The position numbers and the translations under genes were made by a program. The notes beneath the pieces were generated by a model. It was given only the letters and a program-made list of their open reading frames with translations, ran no database searches and was not told the DNA's origin. From Frankiales bacterium (GTDB lineage Bacteria; Actinomycetota; Actinomycetes; Mycobacteriales; SCTD01): a DNA stretch of 30,316 nt. The stretch is taken from contig JAODNB010000032.1 in NCBI GenBank assembly GCA_025464795.1, positions 1-30,316 on the forward strand. The letters run 5' to 3'. Shown piece after piece: positions 21,430 through 29,073 of the stretch. How positions within the stretch are numbered: position 1 is the first letter of the stretch; each line of letters starts with the position of its first letter.

Positions 21430-22337
21430 TGAGCGCGTGTCGGGAGAGCGTGCTCGGGTACTCCTCCACGACCCCTTCGAAAGGCAACTTCGTGCTGTCC
21501 GATGACCTCCTCCAACTGGCGCCGCTGAGCGACTCCGCTGCGGTGCGACAGCTCATCGCGGCAGGCGTCCCGGCCGCGGAGGCACGCGCAGACGTCGTGG
21601 CGCTCGCCGCTCATGCGCGCCGCGTCGGGCGGCCCGGCGAGTTCGAGCGGCTGATCGCCTGCCGCGCCGAGCGGGTGCCGCTCTCGCACCTCCTCGGCAG
21701 CACGACGTTCCGTGGGATCACACTGCGCGTCGGCCCTGGCGTGTTCTCCCCGCAGCCGGAGACGTCCTCGATGGTCCAGTGGGCCGTCGACCGGCTCAGG
21801 ACGCAGCCGGCTCCACTCGTCGTCGACCTGTGCACCGGCTCGGGCACCGTCGCTCTGGCGCTGGCGAACGAGCTCTCGTCAGCCACCGTGCACGCCGTCG
21901 AGCGCGACAGCCAGGCCTTCGCGTGGGCTCAGCGCAACGCGGAGGAGCGAGCCCGCGCCGGTGACACCCCGGTGCTCCTCCACCTGGGCGACGCCGGCAG
22001 CTGCCTCCCGGACCTTGACGGTCAGCTGGACATGGTCATCAGCAACCCGCCGTACGTCGCGCTCCACGAGGCGCACGTCCCCGACGTCGAGGTGGTCAAG
22101 CACGACCCGGGCATCGCCCTCTGGGCCGGAGCGGACGGCCTGGACGTGGTCCGCGACGTCGAACGCACGGCTGCTCGGTTGCTCAAGCCGGGGGGGCTCG
22201 TCGTCGTAGAGCACTCGGACCGCCAGGGCGCGACGGCTCCAGCCGTGTTCACGGCCACCGGCGCCTGGGAGGACGTCCAGGACCACGTGGACCACGAGGG
22301 GCTCGACCGGTTCGTGACCGCACGGCGAATCGCCTAG
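21429..22337 (+). CDS. PrmC/HemK-like N5-glutamine methyltransferase paralogue
   Basis: A 302-residue SAM-dependent methyltransferase. The N-terminal helical domain leads to ERVPLSHLLGSTTFRGITLRVGPGVFSPQPET (residues 81-111); the SAM loop is VVDLCTGSGTVALALA and the catalytic NPPY is at 206-209. PrmC methylates the GGQ glutamine of release factors; the fold and NPPY motif fit that chemistry. However, the usual P-R-P-E-T is P-Q-P-E-T, and the gene is not next to a release factor gene, so this is probably a second copy with another substrate. ATG 21429 overlaps the repeat protein's stop (TGATG); a GTG near 21494 is an alternative start. Confidence 0.83.
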   Translation: MSACRESVLGYSSTTPSKGNFVLSDDLLQLAPLSDSAAVRQLIAAGVPAAEARADVVALAAHARRVGRPGEFERLIACRAERVPLSHLLGSTTFRGITLRVGPGVFSPQPETSSMVQWAVDRLRTQPAPLVVDLCTGSGTVALALANELSSATVHAVERDSQAFAWAQRNAEERARAGDTPVLLHLGDAGSCLPDLDGQLDMVISNPPYVALHEAHVPDVEVVKHDPGIALWAGADGLDVVRDVERTAARLLKPGGLVVVEHSDRQGATAPAVFTATGAWEDVQDHVDHEGLDRFVTARRIA

Positions 22338-22380
22338 CCCGACCTGCGTCAACGGCACTGCGGTGGGTACAGCGGCGCGC

Positions 22381-23274
22381 ATGCGCAAGGACGTAATGGT
22401 GGTCGGCGGTGGACCCGCCGGCCTGAGTGCGGCCCTCCACCTGGCCAGGTACGGGCGAAGCGTGGTCCTGTTCGACGTCAAGGGCGGGCGTTCTGGCTTC
22501 CGCCAGGTCAACCGCAACTACCTGGGCTTCCCCGAGGGGATCGCGATCACCGACCTGGTGGCTCTCGGGCGCACCCAGCTGGAGCCCTACCGGGAGGTCG
22601 AGGTCGTCGACCAGCAAGTGGACGACGTGAGTCGAGACCACGGCGGCTTCCGCGCTGAGGGCTGGACGGCGTCTGCGGTGGTGCTGGCGACCGGGGTGTC
22701 GGACAACTACCCGCACTTCGAGGGCTGGGAGCACTGCGTCGGCGTCAGCGTCTTCTGGTGCATCGCCTGCGACGGCTGGGAGAGCCGCGACAAGGAGGTC
22801 GTCGTTGCAGGAAATGACGACCACGCGGCCCTCGAGGCGCTCCAGCTGCGGCACTTCACGAAGGCCGTGACCCTGCTGACCAACAGCGAGACGGACAGCT
22901 TCAGCCGGGAACTCCTTGACCGCCTCGAGCGGCACTCGGTGCCCATCGTGCACGACACGATCGATACCGCCCAGATCGACGACGGCCAGCTGCGCGCACT
23001 GCTCCTCGGGAGCGGGAGCCGCCTCCCGCTGGAGGCTCTGTACTCCGCGCAGGGCATCAGCCCGCAGTCCCACCTGGCGCAGGGACTCGGTGTTTCGTGC
23101 GGCGACGGCGGCTACATCACGGTCGATGCCGAGCAGCGGACCAGCGCGGCCGGCGTGGTCGCGGCAGGTGACGTGACGAGCCTGCACTCTCACGCCGTGA
23201 CGACGGCGGTGTACGAGGGCTCGCAGGCCGCCGCCTCCGTCCACCGGGACCTGCTGCCAGCGGACCTCCAGTGA
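22381..23274 (+). CDS. Thioredoxin-reductase-like FAD-dependent oxidoreductase
   Basis: A 297-residue two-dinucleotide-binding flavoprotein. The FAD site GGGPAGLSAALHLARYG is at 9-25 and the C-terminal FAD motif GVVAAGDVTS is present. A redox pair CIAC lies at 127-130, followed by DG as in thioredoxin reductases. The second nucleotide site is degenerate: VVVAGNDDHAALEAL replaces the usual GxGxxA, and the Arg-rich NADPH motif is absent (LLTNSETDSF). It may use another electron donor, or act as a disulfide reductase or oxidase with a different partner. ATG 22381 starts right at the FAD strand; GTG 22363 would add six residues. The gene lies 43 nt after the methyltransferase. Confidence 0.85.
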   Translation: MRKDVMVVGGGPAGLSAALHLARYGRSVVLFDVKGGRSGFRQVNRNYLGFPEGIAITDLVALGRTQLEPYREVEVVDQQVDDVSRDHGGFRAEGWTASAVVLATGVSDNYPHFEGWEHCVGVSVFWCIACDGWESRDKEVVVAGNDDHAALEALQLRHFTKAVTLLTNSETDSFSRELLDRLERHSVPIVHDTIDTAQIDDGQLRALLLGSGSRLPLEALYSAQGISPQSHLAQGLGVSCGDGGYITVDAEQRTSAAGVVAAGDVTSLHSHAVTTAVYEGSQAAASVHRDLLPADLQ

Positions 23275-23276
23275 CG

Positions 23277-24056
23277 TCAGCTCAGGCTGGCCAGGCTGGT
23301 CGGCAGCTCATCAAGCAGCTCGCGCGCCAGTAGCCCCACGCGACCCCGACGAGGCACGAGCAGCTCACCTGCAGCCGCGTGCAGGTGCGCACCCCAGCAA
23401 GCAGCCTGCTCGGGCGTCGCGCCACGCGCGAGGAGCCCGCCGACTGCTCCTGCCAGGACGTCGCCGGAACCCGAGGTGGCGAGCGCCACGGACCCGGTCC
23501 CGTCGTGCCAGAGCCTGCCGTCGGGACTGGCGACCCAGCCGCCGGAAGCCACCACCACCTGCAGCGAGTCGGCTACCTGCTGCACGAGGTCACTGTCCTC
23601 CCCGTCCCCGTCAGCCAGCATCCGCAGCTCACGACCGTTGGGCGTCAACACGGTCCGGCTCGGCAGGGTCGGGAGCTCCTTGAGCGCACCGGCGTCGATG
23701 ACCAGAGCGGCTGACGGGTGCAGCTGCAGCACGGTGGGCACGAGGTCGTCGGGGTCCGACAGCCCCGGCCCGAGGACGAAGACGTCAGGCGGCGAGCAGT
23801 CGGCCAGCTCCTCCCGTGGGTGAACGGCGGCTTCGGGCACCGCGACGGCGAGGGCTGCGGTGTCTGCGGACGTGGTGATCGCGAGCCGCCCGGCTCCGAC
23901 CCGGAGTGCCGCGACTCCCGCCAGCAGCACGGCTCCCGGCGTGGAGGAGATGCCCCCCACGACGTGCACATCACCGCGGTCGCTCTTGTCCCCAGCTGCC
24001 TCCGGCAGGGGCCAACTCCGAAGGAGGTCTGGCGTCACCTCCTCAACGCGGGGCAT
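23277..24056 (-). CDS. nnrD: ADP-dependent NAD(P)H-hydrate dehydratase
   Basis: A 259-residue carbohydrate-kinase-like (ribokinase-fold) protein. RGDVHVVGGISSTPGAVLLAGVAALRVGAGRL (27-58), LGPGLS (95-100), the conserved TPNGREL segment (138-144) and the catalytic loop SGSGDVLAG (195-203) mark the NnrD/CARKD family, which repairs hydrated NAD(P)H (NAD(P)HX) using ADP. It is a stand-alone dehydratase without the N-terminal epimerase half common in actinobacteria. The ATG at 24056 overlaps the phosphatase gene by 14 nt. Its stop and that of the flavoprotein gene are only 2 nt apart, inside a TGACGTCA palindrome. Confidence 0.87.
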   Translation of the reverse strand: MPRVEEVTPDLLRSWPLPEAAGDKSDRGDVHVVGGISSTPGAVLLAGVAALRVGAGRLAITTSADTAALAVAVPEAAVHPREELADCSPPDVFVLGPGLSDPDDLVPTVLQLHPSAALVIDAGALKELPTLPSRTVLTPNGRELRMLADGDGEDSDLVQQVADSLQVVVASGGWVASPDGRLWHDGTGSVALATSGSGDVLAGAVGGLLARGATPEQAACWGAHLHAAAGELLVPRRGRVGLLARELLDELPTSLASLS

Positions 24057-24771
24057 GCGGCACGTCCGGCTCGGCGGTGACGGCCTCGTCCTGCTGCTCC
24101 AGGTGCGCGACGTCGTTGTAGGCGACCAGCTCCATCCCACGGGGTCCAGCGGCAAAGGACGTGATCGAGCAGTTGGCCACGTCTCCTTCACGGTCGACCG
24201 CGAGCACGTCCTGCTCCGTCATGCCCTCGAGGACGTAGCGGCACAGCAGGACGACGACCTGGTGCGCGACGACGAGGACCTCCTGGCCGGAGCAGTCACT
24301 GCGCAGGTCTCCCATCACCGAGCGCACCCGCAGCAGTGCGTCGGTCCAGGACTCACCACCCGGTGGCCGGTGGTAGAACTTGCCGATCGCCTGGCGACGC
24401 TCAGCCTCCTGCGGCCACTGCGCCTCGATCCCCTTGCGGGTCAGACCGTCGAGCGCGCCGAACTCCCGCTCGCGCAGCCTCTCGTCGATGACGACGGGAA
24501 CCGACAGGCCGGCGGCGTCCAGCGCCAGGGCCGCGGTCTGCTGCGCGCGAAGGTACGGCGACACCCAGACGACGTCGGGTGGCTGGGAGACCAGCGCCTT
24601 TCCCAAGGCCTCGGCCTGACCACGACCCCGCTCGGACAACGGGACGTCGACGTCTCGGCTGCTCAGGTCGATGCGCTCCAGGCCCTCGGCTTCGGCCCGG
24701 TCGCGGGCGACGTTGCCCGCGCTCTCACCGTGTCGGACCACCATGAGCCCTCTGGGCCAGTCAGCTGCCAC
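24043..24771 (-). CDS. Histidine phosphatase family protein
   Basis: A 242-residue phosphoglycerate-mutase-like phosphatase. The catalytic RHGES (residues 13-17, His14) is near the start, the second Arg lies in SPYLRAQQTA, the acid is in REREFGALDG, and the second His is in VVAHQVVVLL. It would remove phosphate from a small molecule through a phosphohistidine; the substrate is unknown. I chose GTG 24771 because AGGAGG stands 7 nt before it; the frame extends to a TTG at 24804. It is the middle gene of a minus-strand trio. Confidence 0.88.
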   Translation of the reverse strand: MAADWPRGLMVVRHGESAGNVARDRAEAEGLERIDLSSRDVDVPLSERGRGQAEALGKALVSQPPDVVWVSPYLRAQQTAALALDAAGLSVPVVIDERLREREFGALDGLTRKGIEAQWPQEAERRQAIGKFYHRPPGGESWTDALLRVRSVMGDLRSDCSGQEVLVVAHQVVVLLCRYVLEGMTEQDVLAVDREGDVANCSITSFAAGPRGMELVAYNDVAHLEQQDEAVTAEPDVPHAPR

Positions 24772-24780
24772 GCCTCGCCT

Positions 24781-24798
24781 CCTGCCCGCGGGGGCAGG
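24781..24798 (-). promoter_or_regulatory. Short hairpin overlapping the phosphatase ribosome site
   Basis: CCTGCCC (24781-24787) pairs with GGGCAGG (24792-24798) across 4 nt. On the minus strand the downstream arm includes part of the AGGAGG of the phosphatase gene. It may be an intercistronic attenuator or a weak terminator after the DUF6328 gene. Confidence 0.35.
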
Positions 24799-24814
24799 AA
24801 GCAAAACGGATCCC

Positions 24815-25291
24815 TCAGGCTCGCGGCCGCAGGACCACCCGCAGCACCAGGGGGGCTACCCCCCACAACGAGAGTGCCAGGCCACCGATGACGGCAGCGG
24901 CCCAGGTGGCTGCGGAACGCCCGACGACGACGTCGAAGACCAGCCCGTTGACGCCGACGAGAGCCGAGGCGAGCAGCAGAGACCCGAGCAGTGCGCACCA
25001 GTGCGCCACGGAGACGAGGGCCTCGCGTTCGTGCTGCCGGAACAGCACCCTGTGAATGGTCACCGGTGCTATCAGCAGCAAGGTGGCCAGCGCCGACAGG
25101 ACCACGACCGTCAGGTAGAGGTGGCGTTGGTCAGCAGCGAGCTTCGCAAAGCCCTGCTGGAAGGGAAGAGTCAGCAGAAACCCGGTCAGGAGCTGAACAC
25201 CCGTCTGCACGACACGGAGCTCCTGCAGCAGCTCGGACCAGTTGCGGTCCAGGGTCTGTGCCGAGGTCTCGTCAGCCCTGACCTGCTTCAC
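24815..25291 (-). CDS. DUF6328 membrane protein
   Basis: A 158-residue protein. The conserved cytosolic head NWSELLQELRVVQTGVQLLTGFLLTLPF leads into the first of four membrane helices (about 28-45, 56-78, 96-115, 125-148). This matches the actinobacterial DUF6328 family; its role is unknown. I chose GTG 25291, which has GGAGG at 7 nt, over an ATG-less long extension to 25360. It is the first gene of the minus-strand trio with the phosphatase and NnrD. Confidence 0.82.
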   Translation of the reverse strand: MKQVRADETSAQTLDRNWSELLQELRVVQTGVQLLTGFLLTLPFQQGFAKLAADQRHLYLTVVVLSALATLLLIAPVTIHRVLFRQHEREALVSVAHWCALLGSLLLASALVGVNGLVFDVVVGRSAATWAAAVIGGLALSLWGVAPLVLRVVLRPRA

Positions 25292-25383
25292 GACGCCCCT
25301 CCCGATGACGACTGCTCCGCGATGTGCCCGGCCTTTGCCCGTCCCTGCTGGTTGCAACACCTCAGAGGGGGAAGCCCTCCGGC

Positions 25384-25734
25384 ATGACCGACATCCCCAG
25401 CACCGACGTGCCCCGCGGCGCCGTCACCCGAGTGGGGTCGTGGACCCTCGCCAACCCCGACGGCGAGGTTCGGGCCGTGTCCTCGCGCTGCAGGCACCAG
25501 CTCGGCGACCTGTCGAAGGGCACTCTGGACGCGAACGGCTGCCTGGTCTGCCCGTGGCACGGGTCGCGCTACGACCTCGACACCGGCGCGATGGTGTCGG
25601 GCCCGCACGGCTTCCTCTGGTACGTCGGACGGACTCCGGGCTACACCCAGCTCGTGCAGTGGTTCGGGGCTGTCGTCAAGCTGCGACGAGCAGCCGTCGT
25701 GCGCGTCGGCGAGCGCCTGCGGGTCGGCGCATGA
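25384..25734 (+). CDS. Small Rieske [2Fe-2S] protein
   Basis: A 116-residue Rieske ferredoxin-like protein. Cluster ligands are Cys36 and His38 (CRH) and Cys56 and His59 (CPWH), with a further Cys53. The second loop ends GSRYDLDTGAMVSGP, as in bacterial Rieske proteins. No oxygenase subunit is nearby, so it is more likely an electron carrier or a domain partner of the coupled epimerase. The ATG is preceded by a purine-rich GAGGGGGAAG about 12 nt upstream. Its stop overlaps the epimerase start (ATGA). Confidence 0.87.
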   Translation: MTDIPSTDVPRGAVTRVGSWTLANPDGEVRAVSSRCRHQLGDLSKGTLDANGCLVCPWHGSRYDLDTGAMVSGPHGFLWYVGRTPGYTQLVQWFGAVVKLRRAAVVRVGERLRVGA

Positions 25735-26780
25735 AGGTCGTCATCACCGGAGCGAGCGGCAACGTCGGCTCACGGCTCGTTCCCGCTCTGCTCGCTCATC
25801 CCGGCGTGACCGAGGTCGTCGGCATCGCACGACGCCCGCCGGCGAGCAGTGACATCGCCTGGCACCAAGCCGATGTCGCGGAGAGCGACCTGAAGCCGTT
25901 GGTGCGAGGTGCAGACGTCGTCGTCCACCTCGCATGGCTGCTCGTGCCGTCACGCAAGCCCGCCCTGATGGAGCGGGTGAACCTTCGCGGCACGCAGGCG
26001 GTGCTCGACGCCGTCGGCGCCGAGGGCGTTCCCGCGCTCGTCCACGGCTCCTCGATCGGTGCCTACTCCCCGGGCCCGAAGGACTCTGCCGTGGACGAGT
26101 CGTACCCCACAGACGGGATCCCCTCGTCGCTGTACAGCCGGCACAAGGCCACTGCCGAGCGGATGGTCGACGCCTTCGAGCGGCGGTACCCCGATCGGCG
26201 CGTGGTGCGCATCCGGCCCGGGATCGTGTTGCAGGCCGAAGCGGCCTCGTCCCTCGCGCGCTACTTCCTCGGACCACTCGTCCCGCAGCGGCTGGTCCGT
26301 CCGGGTCTGCTGCCCGCGGTCCCGCGGACTCCCGGACTCGCCTTCCAAGGAGTGCACGCGACCGACGTGGCGGCCGCCTACGTCGCTGCGATCACCAAGC
26401 CCGTGCACGGTGCGTTCAACGTCGCCGGCTCCCCCGTCCTCGATGCCCGAACCATGGCTCAGGCCCTGGACGCCAGGGAGATACCTGTTCCGCTGGCGGT
26501 CCTGCGGGCTGCCGTTGCGGCGGCCTGGCATGCGCGCGTGATCTCGATGGACCCGGGCTGGGTCGATCTCGGCACGCAGAGCCCCCTCATGAGCTGCGAC
26601 CGCGCCCAGCGCGAGCTGGACTGGGTGCCCCGCGTCGACGTGAGGGACGCGCTCGCAGAGGTCGTTGCCGGCATGGCTTCTGGTGCGGGCGTCGACACTC
26701 CCGTGCTCCGTCCGCGCGACGCCGGCGTCGGCCGGGTCGTCGAGGTGATCAAAGTGGCTGCGGGGGGCGCGCGGCGCTGA
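25731..26780 (+). CDS. NAD-dependent epimerase/dehydratase (extended SDR)
   Basis: A 349-residue extended SDR. The NAD motif GASGNVG is at 7-13; DVVVHLAWL is the strand beyond the cofactor; the Ser of HGSSIGAYS and YSRHK supply the active-site Tyr and Lys. Family members act on nucleotide sugars or other small carbonyls; the substrate is not readable. It is coupled to the Rieske gene. A second, truncated epimerase of the same kind lies at the right end of the window (29570-30316), and both share a VVVHLA segment, so they may be paralogues. Confidence 0.85.
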   Translation: MKVVITGASGNVGSRLVPALLAHPGVTEVVGIARRPPASSDIAWHQADVAESDLKPLVRGADVVVHLAWLLVPSRKPALMERVNLRGTQAVLDAVGAEGVPALVHGSSIGAYSPGPKDSAVDESYPTDGIPSSLYSRHKATAERMVDAFERRYPDRRVVRIRPGIVLQAEAASSLARYFLGPLVPQRLVRPGLLPAVPRTPGLAFQGVHATDVAAAYVAAITKPVHGAFNVAGSPVLDARTMAQALDAREIPVPLAVLRAAVAAAWHARVISMDPGWVDLGTQSPLMSCDRAQRELDWVPRVDVRDALAEVVAGMASGAGVDTPVLRPRDAGVGRVVEVIKVAAGGARR

Positions 26781-26807
26781 CAGTTCGAAGGAGACGAGGC
26801 GGGGACG

Positions 26808-27446
26808 TCAGCTGTCCGCGCCGACGTGCGAAGCCCGGTAGGCACCGCCGCGCATCGCCAGCAGCGGGGGCTCGATCCCGCCACCGGTCACCTCAGGGGC
26901 GAACCGCACGGCGCGACCGTCCTCGGCGACGCCCGTCGCCGACACCCGGCCCCAGACCTCCCACGGTCCACGGCTGCGACCGACAGCGAGGTCGAACGCG
27001 ATCTGCTCGGGCCTCAGCGTCCGCAGCGACGCCGATCTCGGGTGCCCTTCGACCGGCAGCGCGGCAAGAAGCCACGACGCTCCTGCGAACCGGTACGGGA
27101 CCAGGGAGGTGTACGTCGAACCGAGCAGGTCACGACGGGGCACGATCGAGTGCCGGACGATCGGCTGGCTGGCCCCTGTCGTGAGGAGCAGGTCCTGGTG
27201 GCGGCCCTCACCGTGGGCGTCCTGCACCCGGATCGCCAGGCCCAGCGCATCGGGGAGCCGATCGGGCAGGCCGACGCTCCTGGAGAACCGCAGCAGCACG
27301 TCGTGCGAACCCGAGCGGTCCAGGAGCGGTACGCCCAGGGCGGCTCCGTGGACCTTGAGCTCGCCGGTGAAGGCACGACCCTTTGCGTGGATCACGCGCT
27401 CACCCCGCACACGCGAGGCAAGGCGGATCGCAGCGGGGACGGTCAT
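26808..27446 (-). CDS. Catalase-fold mini-protein (haem-domain-like), unknown
   Basis: A 212-residue protein whose opening RVIHAKGRAFTGELKVHG followed by VLLRFSRSVGLPDRLPDALGLAIRVQD and DLLLTT is reminiscent of the catalase core (HARG, RFSxxxG, RDxxGFAxRF, DLxGNN). His20 would be the distal catalytic histidine. It is less than half a catalase and lacks the proximal Tyr motif that I can recognise, so it is unlikely to be a true catalase. It may bind haem or have lost that ability. It follows the exchanger gene by 39 nt on the same strand. The assignment is by motif resemblance only. Confidence 0.55.
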   Translation of the reverse strand: MTVPAAIRLASRVRGERVIHAKGRAFTGELKVHGAALGVPLLDRSGSHDVLLRFSRSVGLPDRLPDALGLAIRVQDAHGEGRHQDLLLTTGASQPIVRHSIVPRRDLLGSTYTSLVPYRFAGASWLLAALPVEGHPRSASLRTLRPEQIAFDLAVGRSRGPWEVWGRVSATGVAEDGRAVRFAPEVTGGGIEPPLLAMRGGAYRASHVGADS

Positions 27447-27485
27447 GCTGGGGGGAGTTCCCCGCCACCGGTCGCCGAACCGCCC

Positions 27486-28556
27486 TCACGTGGGCAGCGT
27501 CGCCAACCCGACGATCCCGACGGCGTAGACGACCAGGACGACGATGCTGTCCACCCCCAGCCGGGCGTGCTGCTTCGCAGGCCGGAACAGCAGCCCTGCC
27601 ATGTAGATCACCGTGAGCAGCGCCCCGAGGGCCGTGAGGTACAGGTCGCTGGCGTGGGCGTTCGGCAGGATGGCCTTGCCGCTGATGACGGTCGCCAGCA
27701 GGAACAGGACGGGCAGGAACGCGTTGCCGCCGAAGATGTCTCCGAACGCCAGCTGGTAGTCGCCGCTGCGCACGGCGGTGATGCCGGTCGACAGCTCGGG
27801 CAGGGCGGTGGCAGCGGCCAGGACGGTGGCGCCGAACAGCACGCCCGAGAGACCGACGTGAGCCGCCGCCTGGCTCCCGCTCTCCTCCAGCAGGGCACCG
27901 CCGACGAGGGTCACGAGCGCCGCGACGCCGAAGACCGTGACTGCTCGAGCGGTGCTCACTCCCTTGTCCTTGGCAGCGTCGGCACGCTTCTTCGCGGAGT
28001 GCCCGCGGGGCTCTGGCTGGGAGTCGGGGGCGTTGCCGCTGTCGTGCCACGGCAGGGATCGGGCGGCCCTGCTGGTGAGGAGCAGACCCACCCCCCAGAG
28101 CAGGGCGATGCCGATGACGTCAGGCGAGAGCCGGAACGCGACAGCGTCGTGGGGCAGCTGAGCACCCATGACGCACGCGAGGAGAACGGCGACGACGACT
28201 GCCCCTTCGAGGACCAGGGTGAGGCTCGCGGCCTGGTAGGTCAGCGGCCGGCGCACCTGGACTGCCGCGTCGAGTGCCACGAGGACCACGGTCTGCAGGG
28301 CGATGCCACCGAGGATGTTGCTGACGGCGATGTCGACCTGGCCGTTGCTCGCGGCGGTCACCGTGATCGCGATCTCGGGCAGGTTGGTCGCGATGGCCAG
28401 GAGCACGAGGCCGCCGAGCGCGCTGCCCAGACCAAGGCGGTCCGACAGCACGTCGGTGTAGTTGGACAGGAACACGCCGGCCACCCAGATCGCGGCCGCG
28501 CACACGAGGAACACCAGGATCGACCCGAGGAGCGGCAGGTTCGGAAGCAACGTCAC
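27486..28556 (-). CDS. CaCA-type sodium/calcium exchanger family membrane protein
   Basis: A 356-residue protein with about ten membrane helices in two homologous halves. The alpha-1 repeat contains LAIATNLPEIAITVTAA and DIAVSNILGG; the alpha-2 repeat contains LAAATALPELSTGITAV and GDIFGGNAF. The glutamates in the two LPE motifs and the Asn/Asp after them are the ion-site residues. A charged loop at about 175-205 separates the halves. It would exchange Ca2+ or another cation for Na+ or H+. GTG 28556 is my start; a longer frame to 28691 overlaps the divergent gene. Confidence 0.85.
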   Translation of the reverse strand: MTLLPNLPLLGSILVFLVCAAAIWVAGVFLSNYTDVLSDRLGLGSALGGLVLLAIATNLPEIAITVTAASNGQVDIAVSNILGGIALQTVVLVALDAAVQVRRPLTYQAASLTLVLEGAVVVAVLLACVMGAQLPHDAVAFRLSPDVIGIALLWGVGLLLTSRAARSLPWHDSGNAPDSQPEPRGHSAKKRADAAKDKGVSTARAVTVFGVAALVTLVGGALLEESGSQAAAHVGLSGVLFGATVLAAATALPELSTGITAVRSGDYQLAFGDIFGGNAFLPVLFLLATVISGKAILPNAHASDLYLTALGALLTVIYMAGLLFRPAKQHARLGVDSIVVLVVYAVGIVGLATLPT

Positions 28557-28656
28557 GAAGCACCCGTACCCCGTTGTGTGTGATCCACCTCCGGCGGGGC
28601 AGCCCCTGCGCGTGGCGAGAACTCGTCTTCGCCCTGTTGCAAAGGACCGTTTCCCG

Positions 28657-29073
28657 ATGGACACGAACGAACGCACGAACCGCACGCTCAACCAGACTGT
28701 TGCCCTCGTCTTCGGCGCCGTCTACCTGCTGGTCGGCGCCGCCGGCTTCTTCGTCGACAGCAACGGGTTCGCGGACAAGCACGGCGGGAAGCTGCTCAAC
28801 CTCTTCGAGGTCAACCCGCTGCACAACATCGCCCACCTGCTCATCGGTGCTGCGCTGCTCGCCTCCAGCAAGGCCCTCAGGAGCGCTCGCTCTGCCAACA
28901 CCGTCGTCGGTGCGGCCTACCTGCTGCTCGGCATCGTCGGCCTGTTCATCCTCGACTCTGACGCCAACATCCTGGCGCTCAACGGCGCCGACAACGTCCT
29001 GCACCTCGCGTCCGCTGCGCTGCTGCTCGCGGTGGGCGTCAGCGCTGACAAGGACGTCGCCGCGCGTCGATGA
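28657..29073 (+). CDS. DUF4383 membrane protein
   Basis: A 138-residue protein with four membrane helices (about 12-32, 53-70, 83-101 and 113-130). NRTLNQTVALVFGAVYLLVGAAGFF, the FEVNPLHNIAHLLIGAALL motif and DNVLHLASAALLL are characteristic of DUF4383, whose role is unknown. AAAGGA stands about 10 nt before ATG 28657. Its stop overlaps the next start (ATGA at 29070). Confidence 0.88.
   Translation: MDTNERTNRTLNQTVALVFGAVYLLVGAAGFFVDSNGFADKHGGKLLNLFEVNPLHNIAHLLIGAALLASSKALRSARSANTVVGAAYLLLGIVGLFILDSDANILALNGADNVLHLASAALLLAVGVSADKDVAARR

Noticed and set aside
26826..28583. 585-codon plus-strand frame opposite the exchanger and the catalase-like gene
   Set aside because: Composition is dominated by Gln, Asp, Arg and Gly as expected for an antisense shadow; the minus strand has membrane-transport motifs.
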